Shown here piece by piece: positions 1 to 12,975 of a stretch of 64,000 nt of DNA. The notes under the pieces were generated by a model, which saw only the letters and a program-made list of their open reading frames with translations, was not told the origin of the DNA and ran no database searches. The position numbers and the translations under genes are program-made. The stretch's first letter is position 1, and every line of letters starts with the position of its first letter. The DNA is taken from the NCBI RefSeq assembly GCF_000003815.2, contig NC_049992.1:14986603-15050602 (forward strand). Reading direction: 5' to 3'. Origin of the DNA: Branchiostoma floridae. Taxonomy: Eukaryota > Chordata > Leptocardii > Amphioxiformes > Branchiostomatidae.

Positions 1-689
1 TCAATAATGCCAGCTGATTCAAGCACAAAAGCCATGGGAAGAGATCTTCAATACTTAACGCCAGAAATTACACCGTCGAAACTTTTTTCCCACAATCTGT
101 TCCTTCTGTAGAAGGCAGCATAGAATTAATTTTATCTTGTAAAAAGTATACTACACCAACTTCTCCCGCAAAACCTTGATTCTGAATAATGCAGTTTATT
201 AATGCAGATTACTGATGATGTTGAAATATTGTACAACATTCTACACCAGAAGAAAAAAGTAAATCTTCAAAAATTGAATGGTCATCACTGTATGATGATT
301 GGGTGGAATATTTCTGTACATTATAAAGGAATCTAAAGATATGAAGATTTCTAAACGAACACAAAGTCATGTCTGTCAAAACACTTTCTTCTGTGATAAA
401 CGGTCAAGTAAGATATGTATTGTCCGGTAAAAATAGATATAATAATTTCATACCACACAAGAACGCAATATTCACTGGATTATGTAGGAATACATAAGAT
501 TTGATCATCACAATCCCAACATGTGTTTTCATTGCTAAGCTTTGTTCCAGTTCAAAGGGATATGCCATATTGGCACATTGAGCTGAAAGTAGACACATTG
601 AACGTTATCTCGAATGTACTTCTAGATCTCTAAGTAACAACAATCAAGTTATTTCTTCTGAACAAACCGCATCAAAGTGCGGCTCCAAA
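1..689. other. No recognisable feature
   Basis: AT-rich DNA before the duplicated segment; the alignment with about 17.5-17.7 kb may extend weakly into 560-690. Confidence 0.6.
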
Positions 690-960
690 TAAGCACACGA
701 GACTCGTATCTTTTGAAGTACTAATTTTCTTGCACTGCGATAAGAAGTTCGGGAAGTGGATTATAGTACTCAAAGTTTGATCCTACTGACGCGCCTTTGG
801 CTCCAGCTCTACTGCTTGATTACTTTTAGATGATAGCCGCGGGACATGGAGACGGCTTCAGCTTCCAACAGAGCGTGGCAAGGTCAAATGAAGGGCTACA
901 TATACTTCAGCCTCCCTGGCATTTGCATCAGATCTTTGCTTCGCTTCACGAATGCCATTT
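690..960. repeat. Duplicated segment A, left copy start
   Basis: Aligns with about 17695-17960. Clear shared runs include CTGCTT-ATTAC-TTTAGAT and GGGAC-GGAGAC/GGGAAGAC. It leads into the minisatellite, of which the right copy holds only one decayed unit. Confidence 0.7.
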
Positions 961-2888
961 GGTGTAAAAAAAGGACACAACACTAGTAAAGTACACATGC
1001 ACTGTGGGTGATAATGTGTATGAAGGCTAAGGTTACATATACTATAGCTACCCTAGCATTTGCTTTAGATCTTTGCTTCGCTTCACGAATACTATTTGGT
1101 GTAAAAAAGGACATAACACGTCTAGTACTATAAAGTACATATGCATTGCGAATGATAATGTGTATGAAGGGCTACATATACTACAGCCTTCCTGGCATTT
1201 GCATCAGATCTTTGCTTCGCTTCACGAATACCATTTGGTGTAAAAAAAAAGACATAACACGTCTAGTACTGTAACTATAAAGTACACATGCACTGTGGAT
1301 GATAATGTGTATGAAGGGCTACATATACTACAGCCTCCCTGGCATTTGCATCAGATCTTTGCTTCGCTTCACGAATACCATTTGGTGTAAAAAAAAGACA
1401 TGACACGTCTAGTACAGTAACTATAAAGTACACATGCACTGTGGATGATAATGTGTATGAAGGGCTACATATACTACAGCCTTCCTGGCATTTGCATCAG
1501 ATCTTTGCTTCGCTTCACGAATACCATTTAGTGTAAACAAAGGACATAACACTAGTACTAGTACTATAAAGTACACATGCACCGTGGATGATAATGTGTA
1601 TGAAGGGCTACCTATACTGTAGCTTCCCTAGCATTTGTATCAGATCTTCGCTTCGCTTCACAAATGCCATTTGGTGTAAGAAAAAAAGGACATAACACTA
1701 GTACTTAGATAAAGTACACATGCACTGTGGATGATAATGTGTATGAAGGTTAGGGCTACATATACTATAGCTTCCCTGGCATTTGCACCAGATCTTTGCT
1801 TCGCTTCACAAATGCCATTTGGTGCAAAAAAAGACATAACACGTCTAGTACTATAAAGTACAAATGCACTGTGGATGATAATGTGTATGAAGGCTAGGGC
1901 TACATATACTATAGCTTCTCTAGCATTTGCATAAGATCTTTGCCTCGCTTCACGAATGCCATTTGGTGTAAAAAAAAAGACATAACACGTCTAGTACAGT
2001 AACTATAAAGTACACATGCACTGTGGATGATAATGTGTATGAAGGTTTACATATACTACAGCCTCCCTGGCATTTGCATCAGATCTTTGCTTCGCTTCAC
2101 GAATACAATTTGGTGCAAAAAAAGACATAACACGTCGTCTAGGACTATAAAGTACACATGCACTGTGGATGATAATGTGTATGAAGGCTAGGGCTACATA
2201 TACTATAGCTTCTCTAGCATTTGCATCAGATCTTTGCTTCGCTTAACGAATGCCATTTGGTGTAAAAAAAAAAGGACATAACACTAGTACTATAAAGTGC
2301 ACATGCACCGTGGATGGCAATGTGTATGAAGGGCTACATATACTATAGCTTCCCTAGCATTTGCATAAGATCTTTGCTTCGCTTAACGAATGCCATTTGG
2401 TGTAAAAAAAAGGCATAACACTAGTACTATAAAGTACACATGTACCGTGGTTGATAATGAGTATGAAGGCTAGGGCGACATATTCTAAAGTTTCCCTAGC
2501 ATTTGCATCAGATCTTTGCTTCGCTTCACGAATACAATTTGGTGCAAAAAAAAGACATAACACGTCTAGTACTATAAAGTACACATGCACCGTGGATGAT
2601 AATGTGTATGAAGGGTTACATATACTATAGCCTCCCTGGTATTTGCATCAGATTTTTGCTTCGCTTCACGAATGTCATTTGGTGTAAAAAAAAAAGGACA
2701 TAACACTAGTACTATAAAGTACATATGCACTGTGGATGATAATGTGTATGAAGGCTAGGGCTACATATACTATAGCTTCCCTAGTATTTGCATAAGATCT
2801 TTGCCTCGCTTCACGAATGCCATTTGGTGTAAAAAAGGCATAACACTAGTACTATAAAGTACACATGCACTGTCGATGATAATGTGAT
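888..2888. repeat. Minisatellite array, 14 units of about 137-148 bp
   Basis: The landmark GATCTTTGCTTCGCTTCACG occurs, with small changes, starting near 931, 1068, 1207, 1354, 1500, 1643, 1791, 1935, 2082, 2229, 2369, 2511, 2651 and 2797. Each unit also carries an A-run, CTAGTACTATAAAGTAC (GTAC arms around TATAAA in most units) and GATGATAATGTGTATGAAGG. No coding frame is kept across units. Confidence 0.97.
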
Positions 2889-3469
2889 ACGACCACATTA
2901 GTGTCTCAGCTGAAGAACATAATGCCGTTTGACTGATGTTGGTCATGGTATAGGTAGTTTGATAAGTGCTAAAAGAGTACGTATACGAACACCCTGAAGG
3001 AAGACACGGGTAAACTAAATCTCTCAAACTGCGGGTAAATCCATTCTTAGCTTCGGAATACAGCAGATCACATCATAAAGATATCAATAGCCATGATTTC
3101 ACTCACAAGCAGCGTACGTTTGAAAACTATTAGGCTTGTTATGTGAAATGGTTTGAGGTGTGGAGGTGGAATAATTCAATAACTAAACAAAACTGTATAT
3201 CTAGCATTCAAAGTTTCAAAGTTTACATTTTCCCGCTAGCTGCAGTGTACCTATGGTAATAACATCTCAAATATCTTAATGTTATTAGTAATGTCTCCTG
3301 TATTTTTATTTTCGTTGCTTTCCTCTTGCAAATATCCAACGCAATTCATACATTCGGTGAGTGCTTTCCAGTGCACACTGTTATGCAAACCTAGCTTGAA
3401 CATTAAATGCACAGTTAGATAGTATCCCTGCTGGCATCGTAAACGTTGCGAGGGCGAACAATTCTCTTT

Positions 3470-3830
3470 GAAGCTGCGGAAGGATCAAGGTATGCCGAGT
3501 GGGATAGCAAACGAACACGGCCAGTGACGACACTTTCGAGACCTTTGTGCAGACCTCTGTCCGCACAGGGATCAACCTCACTGAGTCAAATTGGTCCCCA
3601 GATGGAAAATTCTGGACCTTGATTTAGACAAACGACAGAGGATCAGAGAAGAACGATACACATGGATTGGCAGAATTAGCCACAAATACGATGATTGAGT
3701 GCCCGTTGCTGTGCGCTTCGCGTGAGGAAGCAACTTGTTGAGAAGAAGCGACGTGTCCCAGATTGTAACATATAGTTCATGTCTGTGCAGGTTACTAGTG
3801 CCGTTTACGCACCTGAGGTACGTTCACAGG
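3470..3830. repeat. Duplicated segment A, middle, left copy
   Basis: Aligns with about 19355-19705 through GAAGGATCAAGGTA, GTGCCCGTT, GCGTGAGGAAGCA and TTACTAGTGCCGTT. Similarity is roughly three-quarters with small indels. Confidence 0.85.
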
Positions 3831-4624
3831 GGACTTTGCTTTTGACCTTTAAGTCTAAGCTGGCAAAGTATTGCAACAGACGAGCAAATAAACTACACAT
3901 TCCCATCTAAAAAGTAGACGAAAACAAGGCACTAGAGTTCCAGAATCTAATCCTTCGAATAATGCTAAACCTAATTTGTGACATCAATTATGAGATAATG
4001 TTCTCCACAGCAGGTACACCGCAGAGGTATATAGACATGCTGCATGGACACCAGGAAACTGCTTTTAACGACCTAATGCCACATGTACATGTTTGTTGAC
4101 CCAACAAAGCACCCCACGTGTATCTGCAATCGAATGATAAGTTTTCTCATTGGTTATGTAAATCAAACCCTTGATTTGAATTAATTACATTCCATTCTGT
4201 TAACCATCAACCAAGGTATTATATACCAAAAATATGTAAATAAATCATTCTTCGGTGGTTCAGGTATCTTCTTCCAATTTTCCAACAAAAACGCCCTATG
4301 CAGCTCCAGAAAAGCCACTACATGCGGGGGGTCCAAACCTGCATTACTCACTCTATTCCTAGGAGATACACACAAATATCACTAAGAAGACAATCCACTT
4401 CACATACTCCCATACATATTAGGAAGGAAGAGCCCCGACCCACCCAGTCTGAAGATAGCTATGCTATGAAAGTGGCGAGAAAGTCATGGTGGTAAGCCTC
4501 ACCCTCAGCATAGACATCAAATTTACTTTTATTAGTGATGGTTTTATAGTCAAAGATGATAATCTACTTTGCAACTTGGGAGATCTTCGAAGGACGTCTG
4601 ACTGAAAAACGAAAATGCCATAGC

Positions 4625-4800
4625 TGTAAAAGTCTGAGTGCATCCATACCTGCGATTTACAAATTATAGTTCTACCACACATGGGGCTTCGGTGGACTTG
4701 CTACCGGCGACAAAATTACTCGTTTAGGTCTCCACTTAATGGCATCACATACACACTATGACTTATGCATGCCTTAGAGCGTCCGAAGTTTGCTAAACTA
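4625..4800. repeat. Duplicated segment A, end, left copy
   Basis: Aligns with about 21110-21260; shared runs include CTCGTTTAGGT and CACTATGACTTAT/CATTATGACTTAT followed by CATGC. Confidence 0.75.
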
Positions 4801-7127
4801 AATTATTGCAGGTTCGAGCGGGTGGAATAAGTAGACCTTACATTAAGTACACCACCACGTAAAAATAGTCATGCAGAGTACGTGGGATGTTCCCTGCTTT
4901 CCTCGCAAATATTGGATTCGTTCATCATATCTAACGTGACTGATAAAACGGCGTGGCAAAGAATCAAATACAAGGCTGATCCAGCAGCTAAGTGCGCAAC
5001 GAAGCTGCAACCCTGAATGTCAATTAGCTCTACCTGCCAGCCGCCATGTGAAGAAAAGCCATCATTGTCAGACTTGATTTCGCATTTTCCTTATGGCGAG
5101 GAAAGAATATATAAAGGTGGACTACTGATCATGTGTCGACGCAAAAGGTGAGTCATTTAGAATTGCTCATAATGCAGAATCTTTGAGAACGGTCGATACA
5201 TTGAAACTGTAACATCTTATGGGGATCTCAAGGATTGGAGGTGAAAACACGATTCAACACTTAGTGCAAATGATTGGGAAGTTATTATTTGGCAAGACGT
5301 TGGTAGGTACCGTATCCTCCATTCAATTTGTACTGACTAACCCAGCAAGCAGTATTTTGTTTAAACATTCCTTCCGTATTCGGAGCTCATATTGTTGGTT
5401 GCCACATAGTAGAAGAAGGACAAACAACAGATTGACAATTCAGATACTCTTCTCTTGTGCCTCAACAGAGTAACATTCTATCATTTCAACTAGATAGCGT
5501 GCAAGGCACAACGCTGTATGCTGCTGATGCTAGTGAAATAGAGCCCGACAGTGTATGCACGTACCATAACGTATTATGACACTTCAGATCATGACATTTT
5601 ACCTAGGGTGGATCAGACGCCAATCCAATTACAGACTGTACAAAACTCTCATGTAAGGATTATACATCTAAATTAACAACTCAGAACCCACTTGTTGGTA
5701 CTATAAATGATATGGCTCAGGCATGACAGTCGCCTAATCATCTCTGATCTCCATGTTTCCTTCTGACTGAACCGTTCATATCCTTTTCTAGCTCTCCGAT
5801 ATGGAAGTAGAGAGGATCATCGAGTGTCATCCGCGTGGGTAGACAGTAGGTGTCTCCCGTGCTACGAGCTGCACATAGATGATAAACCCACAGACAAGCG
5901 TTACCGTCAATGAGGTAATGCAACTTAATGTGGTACGTGTTACCAAGGTGCATACTCTTAGTGGTTTGCTTCTTGCGCATTGTAGGTAATGGTTATGGTA
6001 TAAGGACGGTTAGAGTAACCTGTTTCGCAATGATCACAGAATTAACTGTGTACCTCAAATTCCTTCTCAATTGTTTAAACAGAAAATAACTCCTATCGGT
6101 TAAGTAAGCAGACCGGTATTTCACACTAGATATATAGGAAAATTATAATAAACAGTCACACCCTACTTTCATCACCAATGGACAGCTTTACTCTTTGATT
6201 GCATCTGATATGTCAGGCATGCCTCTCTGTGGGACACCTGCCAACGTTTCACTGTTTGGACCCTACCCTGCAGGCAACTACGGATGGTCAAGCATAAACT
6301 CCATCTGATACGTAGGTCTGCAAGGGTCAGCAATAGTCAGCCTTGGTCAGTTCTCGTGTCAAATGCATGTGTAGAATCGATGAATACGTGGGGTGAAGGT
6401 CTGTTGTCTAGACTGTAGTATCGGAATTTGTGACAGTTCCACGTTGTGATTGCGGCTAGTCGTCCCTTCCCATTGCCATAGTAAAGGGTCGTCGCCGAAA
6501 TTGGCTTCTAACATATTTCATTAATTTATAAGTTTTCCCTGTCTATTGGGCTCCAGCAAGGTTATAGATATGGTTACAAAGCCAGACTATGCGTACTTTC
6601 AAAGTTTCAAAAAGTGTTGCAAATGCAAATAGGGATAGTTTTGTAATCCTACTAATGGCGATATACTGTAAATACATGGGCTTGTTTTATAATAGCTCAT
6701 AAAATAACAAGTAAACAGAGGTGCACTGAAAATTCCGTCCATCACAGCGTTTTTGGTTACGTTTTACAACAGCATTGCTGGTAATAGTGAGACGGTTGAC
6801 GAAGTATTTTCTGTAAACATACGAGTAACCGTTTGGATATTTCCAAGTAGATAGCATACATGCTCTCTTGGCCTGAAAACTGCTTAAGGATATGAACAAT
6901 TACACAATTTGTATGTAGAATTAAAATATAACGTGTACACGTTGATTGAAATAAAGGAGGTACGTTTAACACATGTAAAAGTGTATCGCAATTAAATTGG
7001 TTCTTAATGGCTAATGAAGGACATCATTAGAGGTTCATCAAACCTAGTACAAATTACGCTGTCAGACGTTGGCAAAAAGAACAAAAACACACACTAAGTA
7101 TTGGAATTGAGAAGAACAAATAGCGTC
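4801..7127. other. No recognisable gene
   Basis: A TATATAAAGG at 5108-5117 is followed at 5131 by ATG and at 5148 by GTGAGT, but no continuing exon was found. Nothing else stands out. Confidence 0.55.
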
Positions 7128-8605
7128 GTTAACAACCAGCAAACCCATCTAACCAAGCTGAACCAGCCCCCACTGTGCCAAGCACAGTCCCCAAAGTCTG
7201 GGTTTCCAAGAGGCTGGACAGCTGAAAGCACAGCTCTCACTAGCGCACGCTAAGAGCAAGCTGGGTGTTCTACCTTTAATTAGCAAAAATATTTAACCAA
7301 CGTAGAATTGGTCTGCTCTTCCACAATTTTGATCTTGTACCTGAATAATGTTAAAATATTTCGAGGTCATACTATAGCATGATAGGTAGGAAAATGATGA
7401 TTATTCAGATATTAAGTACCCTGTGATAATGGGTCTGCATAAGACGGGCATGGGGACTTGTCTGATATGATCTCAAAATTAAAAACTTTGTAGCAGCGTT
7501 CGACGGCTGTTTCACCATGGCGCTTTGATGATTTTACATATTTAACCATACCAGGAAGTAATAGAACCCTTCCAGGCTGATTAAATGTAGCTATACTGGA
7601 AAGAGTGACGAGAAATAAGTGACCGGAAATATAGAGGCTGGGGAGGGGGGTTATTAGCTGAAAAGGTCATACATATATCAAGGAGGCTCCGGCCATCACA
7701 AACACCAGTCTAGACCACAGATATCAACGATAAACGACAACAATGCCGGTCTAGCGCCACCGAACATGACCTGCANNNNNNNNNNNNNNNNNNNNNNNNN
7801 NNNNNNNNNNNNNNNNNNNNNNNNNNNNNNNNNNNNNNNNNNNNNNNNNNNNNNNNNNNNNNNNNNNNNNNNNNNACAAACAGCCATTATCATAGTGGCC
7901 AAACATTTCCTGTTTATGTTGAGCCCTCTCAGCAGTGTGCCCCCCTCCCCACTTTTCCCGCCATCATCTAAGAACTTTCCTGCCGGCTGCCATAACTTTA
8001 CCAACAGTTTTCTTGCATAGCCAACCTGAATTACTGGGTGGATTTCTCATCTTTATATCTTTGTATAATGTCGTAAGTACGTGGTGTGGGTCGTGTCATC
8101 AAAATTGGCTTCCAATGCAACGGTATTTGTCAGTCTTCCAAACCCGCCCATGACTCATTATATGTTTCCATGTGCAGGCGTCGTTTCGTAGACCTTCGCA
8201 TGTTATGATCTACCTCCGCGATTTTAAAATGTTTCATGTAATGTTTCTCCGTGCCCTAGTCAACATTCGTGGCGTCAGACAATGCCACGTGGCCTGAATA
8301 ATTCCAAGCTAGCATACTTGTGACTGATAACTGATCGCTTGATAACTGCATGTCTTCAAGATAATTCTAATTCATAATCAGCCACAATGGTGATGAAATG
8401 ACGGTAGAGCAAAGACCAACGCATCATTTCTCTATTGGCTAACTTTTCTTTTTGTTGTGGCAGAGCATCCAGCTGACTCAGGGTTTGTTAGTCAGGGATG
8501 TTTTCTCAGTTGTCCAGCCTCTTGGAAACCCAGCCTTCGGGGACTTGTGTATGGCACAGTGGGGGCTGGTTCAGCTTTAGTTAGATGGGTTTGCTTGATG
8601 TTAAC
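7128..8605. mobile_element. Inverted-repeat element of about 1.5 kb with assembly gap
   Basis: 7128-7224 is the reverse complement of 8506-8605 with scattered mismatches. Shared runs include GCAAACCCATCTAAC, CCAGCCCCCACTGTGCCA and GGGTTTCCAAGAGGCTGGAC. Arms of about 100 bp facing each other suggest a foldback or DNA transposon, but I saw no transposase and no clear target duplication. Part of the interior is missing in the gap. Confidence 0.65.
7776..7875. other. Assembly gap, 100 N
   Basis: Exactly 100 N, the usual placeholder for a gap of unknown size. Open frames reported across it are artefacts. Confidence 1.
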
Positions 8606-10639
8606 GCCACCGCTGTTAATTTAGTGTTGTATGCGTGCAAACATGCTGTATTTGTCATCATTTTTGCTTGTATATGCTAACAGCGTGAAGTTCACTTCGC
8701 TATTCTAAAAATCACTGGGAGGCAAACATTCACGTTTGACATATGTCTCTGCATGTCATGTCGTTAAAATTCTAAAAGGACTTTGGAGGGTTTTCTTTCA
8801 CGCAAAATACTTTTGATTTTATCTACGATAGAAGCCTCATTGGTCCAAATTATTGGATTTCTCAAAGTTCTTTTCGGGTCACCATCTGCTGTGCTTCGCC
8901 ACAGCAGCACAAAGCAAATGATATTCCATTAGCCGAAGGATATCTTTGGATGCTCTTGGGAACAAGGTTCCTGGGAGGAGTAGATTATTTATACTCTGTT
9001 CTTTGACATAGCACGGCTTCATGGTGCTCCTCTGCCCTACGGACTATACCCCCGCTTGTGCATAAGTTTCGTGCATTGTCCTTTCCGTTCGAACAAAGTT
9101 GATGAATGACCAAGTTGGTCATAATTCCACTGATCTGGGCGGAAAGGGATTCTTTCAGACTAATGTTGAATTTGTGTGGCGCCATCGTAAGGTAGTGATC
9201 ACATAGACCACCACTGAATGGTTAGATGGAGTATTGAAAGCTGTGTCTTGCTTTGAGTCTCGTTTTGGCTAGAAGAGTGTGTGTTGCGAACTATTCTTAT
9301 GCATTAGATTCTGCCTATACGCTGTCAGGTACAAAGGCGTAATTACAATGATATGTTGGTAGCTACATACCATGATTAGTCCATACGTGTGTTAGAAGCA
9401 TTACATGGCTGAATTATGATTCAGTCATGAGTCGTGAATCATCATTTTGCCACGAATCCCAATAGGTCATTAGATTGCAATTTTTCAATCACCATAATTC
9501 ATTTCTACTGAAGTGTCACATGAAAGTTTGAATTTCCGTCAGAAGTTAATAACTGGAATAAGCGTTAGATTCGCCGTCGATCACGCAAGACCCAAATAAG
9601 AATCTGTTAGAAGTTAACCTAATTCAATGGGTCAACGCAGTCAAAAATGAAGTATGAATCAACAAAATAGCGTTCTGGCATATGGGCACAGCTTCCAGTA
9701 TACGGAATGATTGCATAATGTACAATTTGTATTCCGAAAGAGATTAGTTTGAAACCCCTTGCGGACATCTAAATGACATACAGAGCGCCTAACAGTCGCA
9801 TGCAAGGAGAGAGTAACATACCCTGGCGTCTATCTGGATGTACCATTGGGAAAAGAAAATCCCCAACGTCTGTAGACATCGTCAGCGTCCAACAAAGACA
9901 TACAACCAATGAATTGTATTCGAATACGGCATTATATACATGTTAGAACTTGTGAGTTGCGAGTTGAATTGTACCTTTTGTTCTGAATTTGTGTGTTCTT
10001 TTCTACCCTGAATAAGCAGGTGAATAGGAAAACACAGTACGTTGCCATACACTTAGATATCTTTTGCCTCTGAGGGTTAGCTGTTGGTTCCATTCGGATG
10101 CAGTTCTATATGTGAAGGATTTTTTTTAAGAATGTTTGTCTTAAAGCAATTAAGTGTATCCCTAAAGGTACGTGCAGTGGACTGCGTTGTCAGAGGCCTT
10201 CTATTTTGCCTTTGAGGGTTAGCAGTATCTGTTTAGCGTCAACATATTGAATGGATGAATAAAGACCTTATTTTACATTTTCCCCAACCGAGTTAAGTAC
10301 AGGTCACAACAAAGACAAATCATGTATATATATAAACATATATATAAGCATCACAGATACTAAACATAGAACTAGTCTATAACACAGAAGTGCTGCAACT
10401 CGGATATGTAAAGCTGTAAGAAAGTAAAAGTTGTAAGAAAATGATTTTAAAAATTGAAGACAAATTTTTAACTTTGATTTTGTATGCACAAGAAGGAACA
10501 AGAAAGAAAAGAAAATGTTTTGGTAGCATGCAGGTTAATTGTGTCGGGGAAATTTCCTTGGCTCTTTTCGACATGCACAATAAATAGTGAACGCCCAGCC
10601 CTAAGGATTTGGAACCTCTGCAGTATCTTGCATGTCGGG
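8606..10639. other. No recognisable feature
   Basis: Non-coding AT-rich DNA. A weak pair TTTTGCCTCTGAGGGTTAGC (10061) and TTTTGCCTTTGAGGGTTAGC (10204) is the only repeat seen. Confidence 0.55.
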
Positions 10640-10790
10640 TGGGCGACGCAGCCGAGATATACGAACTTAACGGCTTCTAGGTCCAGAAGCAGTACCACTA
10701 AACCACTGGGCTATGTACACTACCTTGCTCGAACGTAACGTCTTCTAGTTAGTTCCACAGGCAGTGTCACTGGCCATTGGACTACGTACG
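10640..10790 (-). mobile_element. Dimeric tRNA-derived SINE fragment (candidate)
   Basis: On the minus strand two units about 80 bp apart resemble tRNA. The first reads GTAGTCCAATGGCCAGTG and the second ATAGCCCAGTGGTTTAGTGG, both A-box-like. Each is followed after about 40 nt by a B-box-like GTTACGTTCGAGC or GTTAAGTTCGTAT. Neither folds convincingly as a functional tRNA, and the two units are clearly related to each other. Confidence 0.5.
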
Positions 10791-11145
10791 AAAGCATGCA
10801 GTGAAAAGGGAATCAACGAACCAGGCATACATAAGATTTTACAAGCCTTAAGTTTGCACATTCTGGGCAGATAAATTTGTCTACATACAGATTTATTAAA
10901 TACACCCACGTGCACCCTACGCACTGCTCTTTGAACGCGGGTCTAAATGAGATAAGAGTGCTCATGGTACTCGACGATCGTAAATACCGACAACATGTGA
11001 GACACATTTATGGTAGGTATGGCGCATGGTCATACTCTGGGCACCCAACTTCGTTATGAATTTCGTATTGATGTCCTTGTTGTCGACTGTGGTGTAAAAA
11101 AAGCAGGCAATCCTAAAATCTAAAAAACATAATGTACAAACGATG

Positions 11146-11290
11146 AGTTTCATCTTAGATGATTGTATAGTTTCATCTTAGATGATTGTATAGTTTCATC
11201 TTAGATGATTGTATAGTTTCATCTTAGATGATTGTATAGTTTTTGATGTACAAACAAACAATTACTTTCATCTTAGATGATTGTATAGTT
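11146..11290. repeat. 23-bp tandem repeat, four perfect units plus one detached
   Basis: Units start at 11146, 11169, 11192 and 11215 and are identical; a fifth lies at about 11267-11290 after a 29-bp interruption. The core TCATCTTAGATGA is a near-palindrome, and TGTACAAAC occurs on both sides of the four-unit block. Confidence 0.97.
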
Positions 11291-11579
11291 TGATGTTTCA
11301 TGAAAGGGGGCTGGTACAGTTGACTGTACATGATCGAACTTTGATTGTTCAATATGCCTTGTAGTCCTTCTCCTTTATTTTTGGGCAGAGTGAATTCTAC
11401 CTTATTTATGCTATTGGTAAGTTAAAGCAACTCTGCCGGTGCAAGACAAACAACACCAAGAACCAACGTCTAGAGGCTGCGTTATGTTAGTAGAGTATCT
11501 TCAATATGCATTTGCTTTGTTTGTGGTCCTTGGCCTTTTAGAGGAATCGACCAGTACTTTCATAACTCCAGTCTATCAC

Positions 11580-12010
11580 AGGAAACATTAACCTTCCGGG
11601 ATGTTTTTACGACCATCATACGTTTCGGTCGATTTACGTTGACTGATTGGTCAATGGCAAGGCCCTAGGTCAGGAGAAGCTCGTTATTATTGGCTGATAA
11701 CGAGGTGTGGCAGGAAGGAATATATGTTGATGGAGTGATATCGTATCATGAAGGGGAGAGTTTTGATGGACTGATTTACAAGTCCCACCAGGATTTAACG
11801 ATCTGACCACATCTTCTACCTGAAGCAATTTCACCTCCATGGTCTTTCCTATTTAAAGGTATCACAGGAGCAGTAAATTTGTTAGTATACCAACTGTAGT
11901 TTAAATGCGTGATTGCATTTCTGCATTACAGCGGTTCAGGAATCGATGTTTTAGATTACAATGAAACTTCACAGGCACAAATCTGTGATTGGATAAGTAA
12001 TCATTTTTTA
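11580..12010. repeat. Duplicated segment B, start, left copy
   Basis: Aligns with about 36115-36570. Shared runs include GGTCGATTTA, TATTTAACGATC/ATTTAACGATC, CATGGTCTTT and GGGATTGCATTTCT/GTGATTGCATTTCT. Confidence 0.8.
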
Positions 12011-12118
12011 TTACTATCTGTAGAAAGGAAGTGGTAGGTAAAACCTGTCTGATACGACTTAGTATGAACACGTGGAAAGTTCATCCGTGTAAGTAAATGG
12101 TAATATGGATAAACAAAA

Positions 12119-12387
12119 CTTTTCCAATCTCCTAATAGCATGCCAACTGACCTGGTGAACACTGTAAATGTCTTGGTACTTACCCAATGATCGATTGAGT
12201 AAGCCGAAAATTTGGGGTAAGTTCGAACGTATTTGTAGTGTTGGTTAGCTAAAGTTTAGTTCATCCATAATGTTTGATAGAGTTGAAATCATGAGCTAAA
12301 ATCAGTACCATAACGGCAAGGCCATGTCGTTGCGTGTTATGCAACCACTGCACGTCATGCTTTTCCAATCTCCTGATAGCATGCCAA
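12119..12387. repeat. 28-bp direct repeat pair
   Basis: 12119-12146 and 12360-12387 differ at one base and are 241 bp apart, in the same orientation. No element boundaries are evident. Confidence 0.85.
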
Positions 12388-12809
12388 ATATTCCATGATC
12401 ATGTACCAGCTCCCGTCACTCTAATTCACTCTTCCTGGAAAATGATATCCCTTGAGATAGATCAGTTTCAAAGGCGAGCAGAGCAGGCGGACGCCGCAAT
12501 TGGCAGGGTTTCATTTATCTACACATTCTGGGCCAAGTTGTTGACCTTTGAGCACATATGTCACTTTCCCCCGACAGGTAAAGGAATATCCCCATAAATG
12601 ATATGGATAGCACCTACCAATAGCGCTCTGCAAAGTTCCAGTAACTCTGACGACTACGACTTTTGGCATCACCGCACAACAGAATTTTTCCCTTTTATCA
12701 TTCCTAACGCGAAGGCTTTACGTTTGAACTCAGCCTGCTTTACCTAGAAGAGATTAACCAAATGTCACTGTAGAGCAACAACCTTGTTGTATCTTAATAT
12801 CACATTCCC

Positions 12810-12975
12810 TGCCGAGGTCGCTTTGCAAGAAGATCTCTGCACATGAGACTAATTGAAAGCTTCCGACAAGGATTCGTTTCCAAGGCTAACAAGGCCATAC
12901 CTTTGTTCAAGTATAAGGAAGTAAACCAGGGATTTACTAATTGGTTGGTATTGATGGCATAGATGTCAGCAAGGT
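12810..12975. repeat. Duplicated segment B, second block, left copy
   Basis: Aligns with about 39055-39210; shared runs are AAGCTAACAAGGCCA/AGGCTAACAAGGCCA and ATGGCATAGATGTCA. Confidence 0.75.

Noticed and set aside
888-2888. CRISPR-like array
   Set aside because: Units are contiguous and similar along their full 143 bp with no unique spacers, and the DNA is eukaryotic.
5108-5153. TATA-like box, ATG and splice donor in quick succession
   Set aside because: The exon would be under 20 nt of coding sequence and no downstream exon could be found.
7696-8153. Open frames spanning the N gap
   Set aside because: They depend on translating 100 unknown bases and have no motif on either side.
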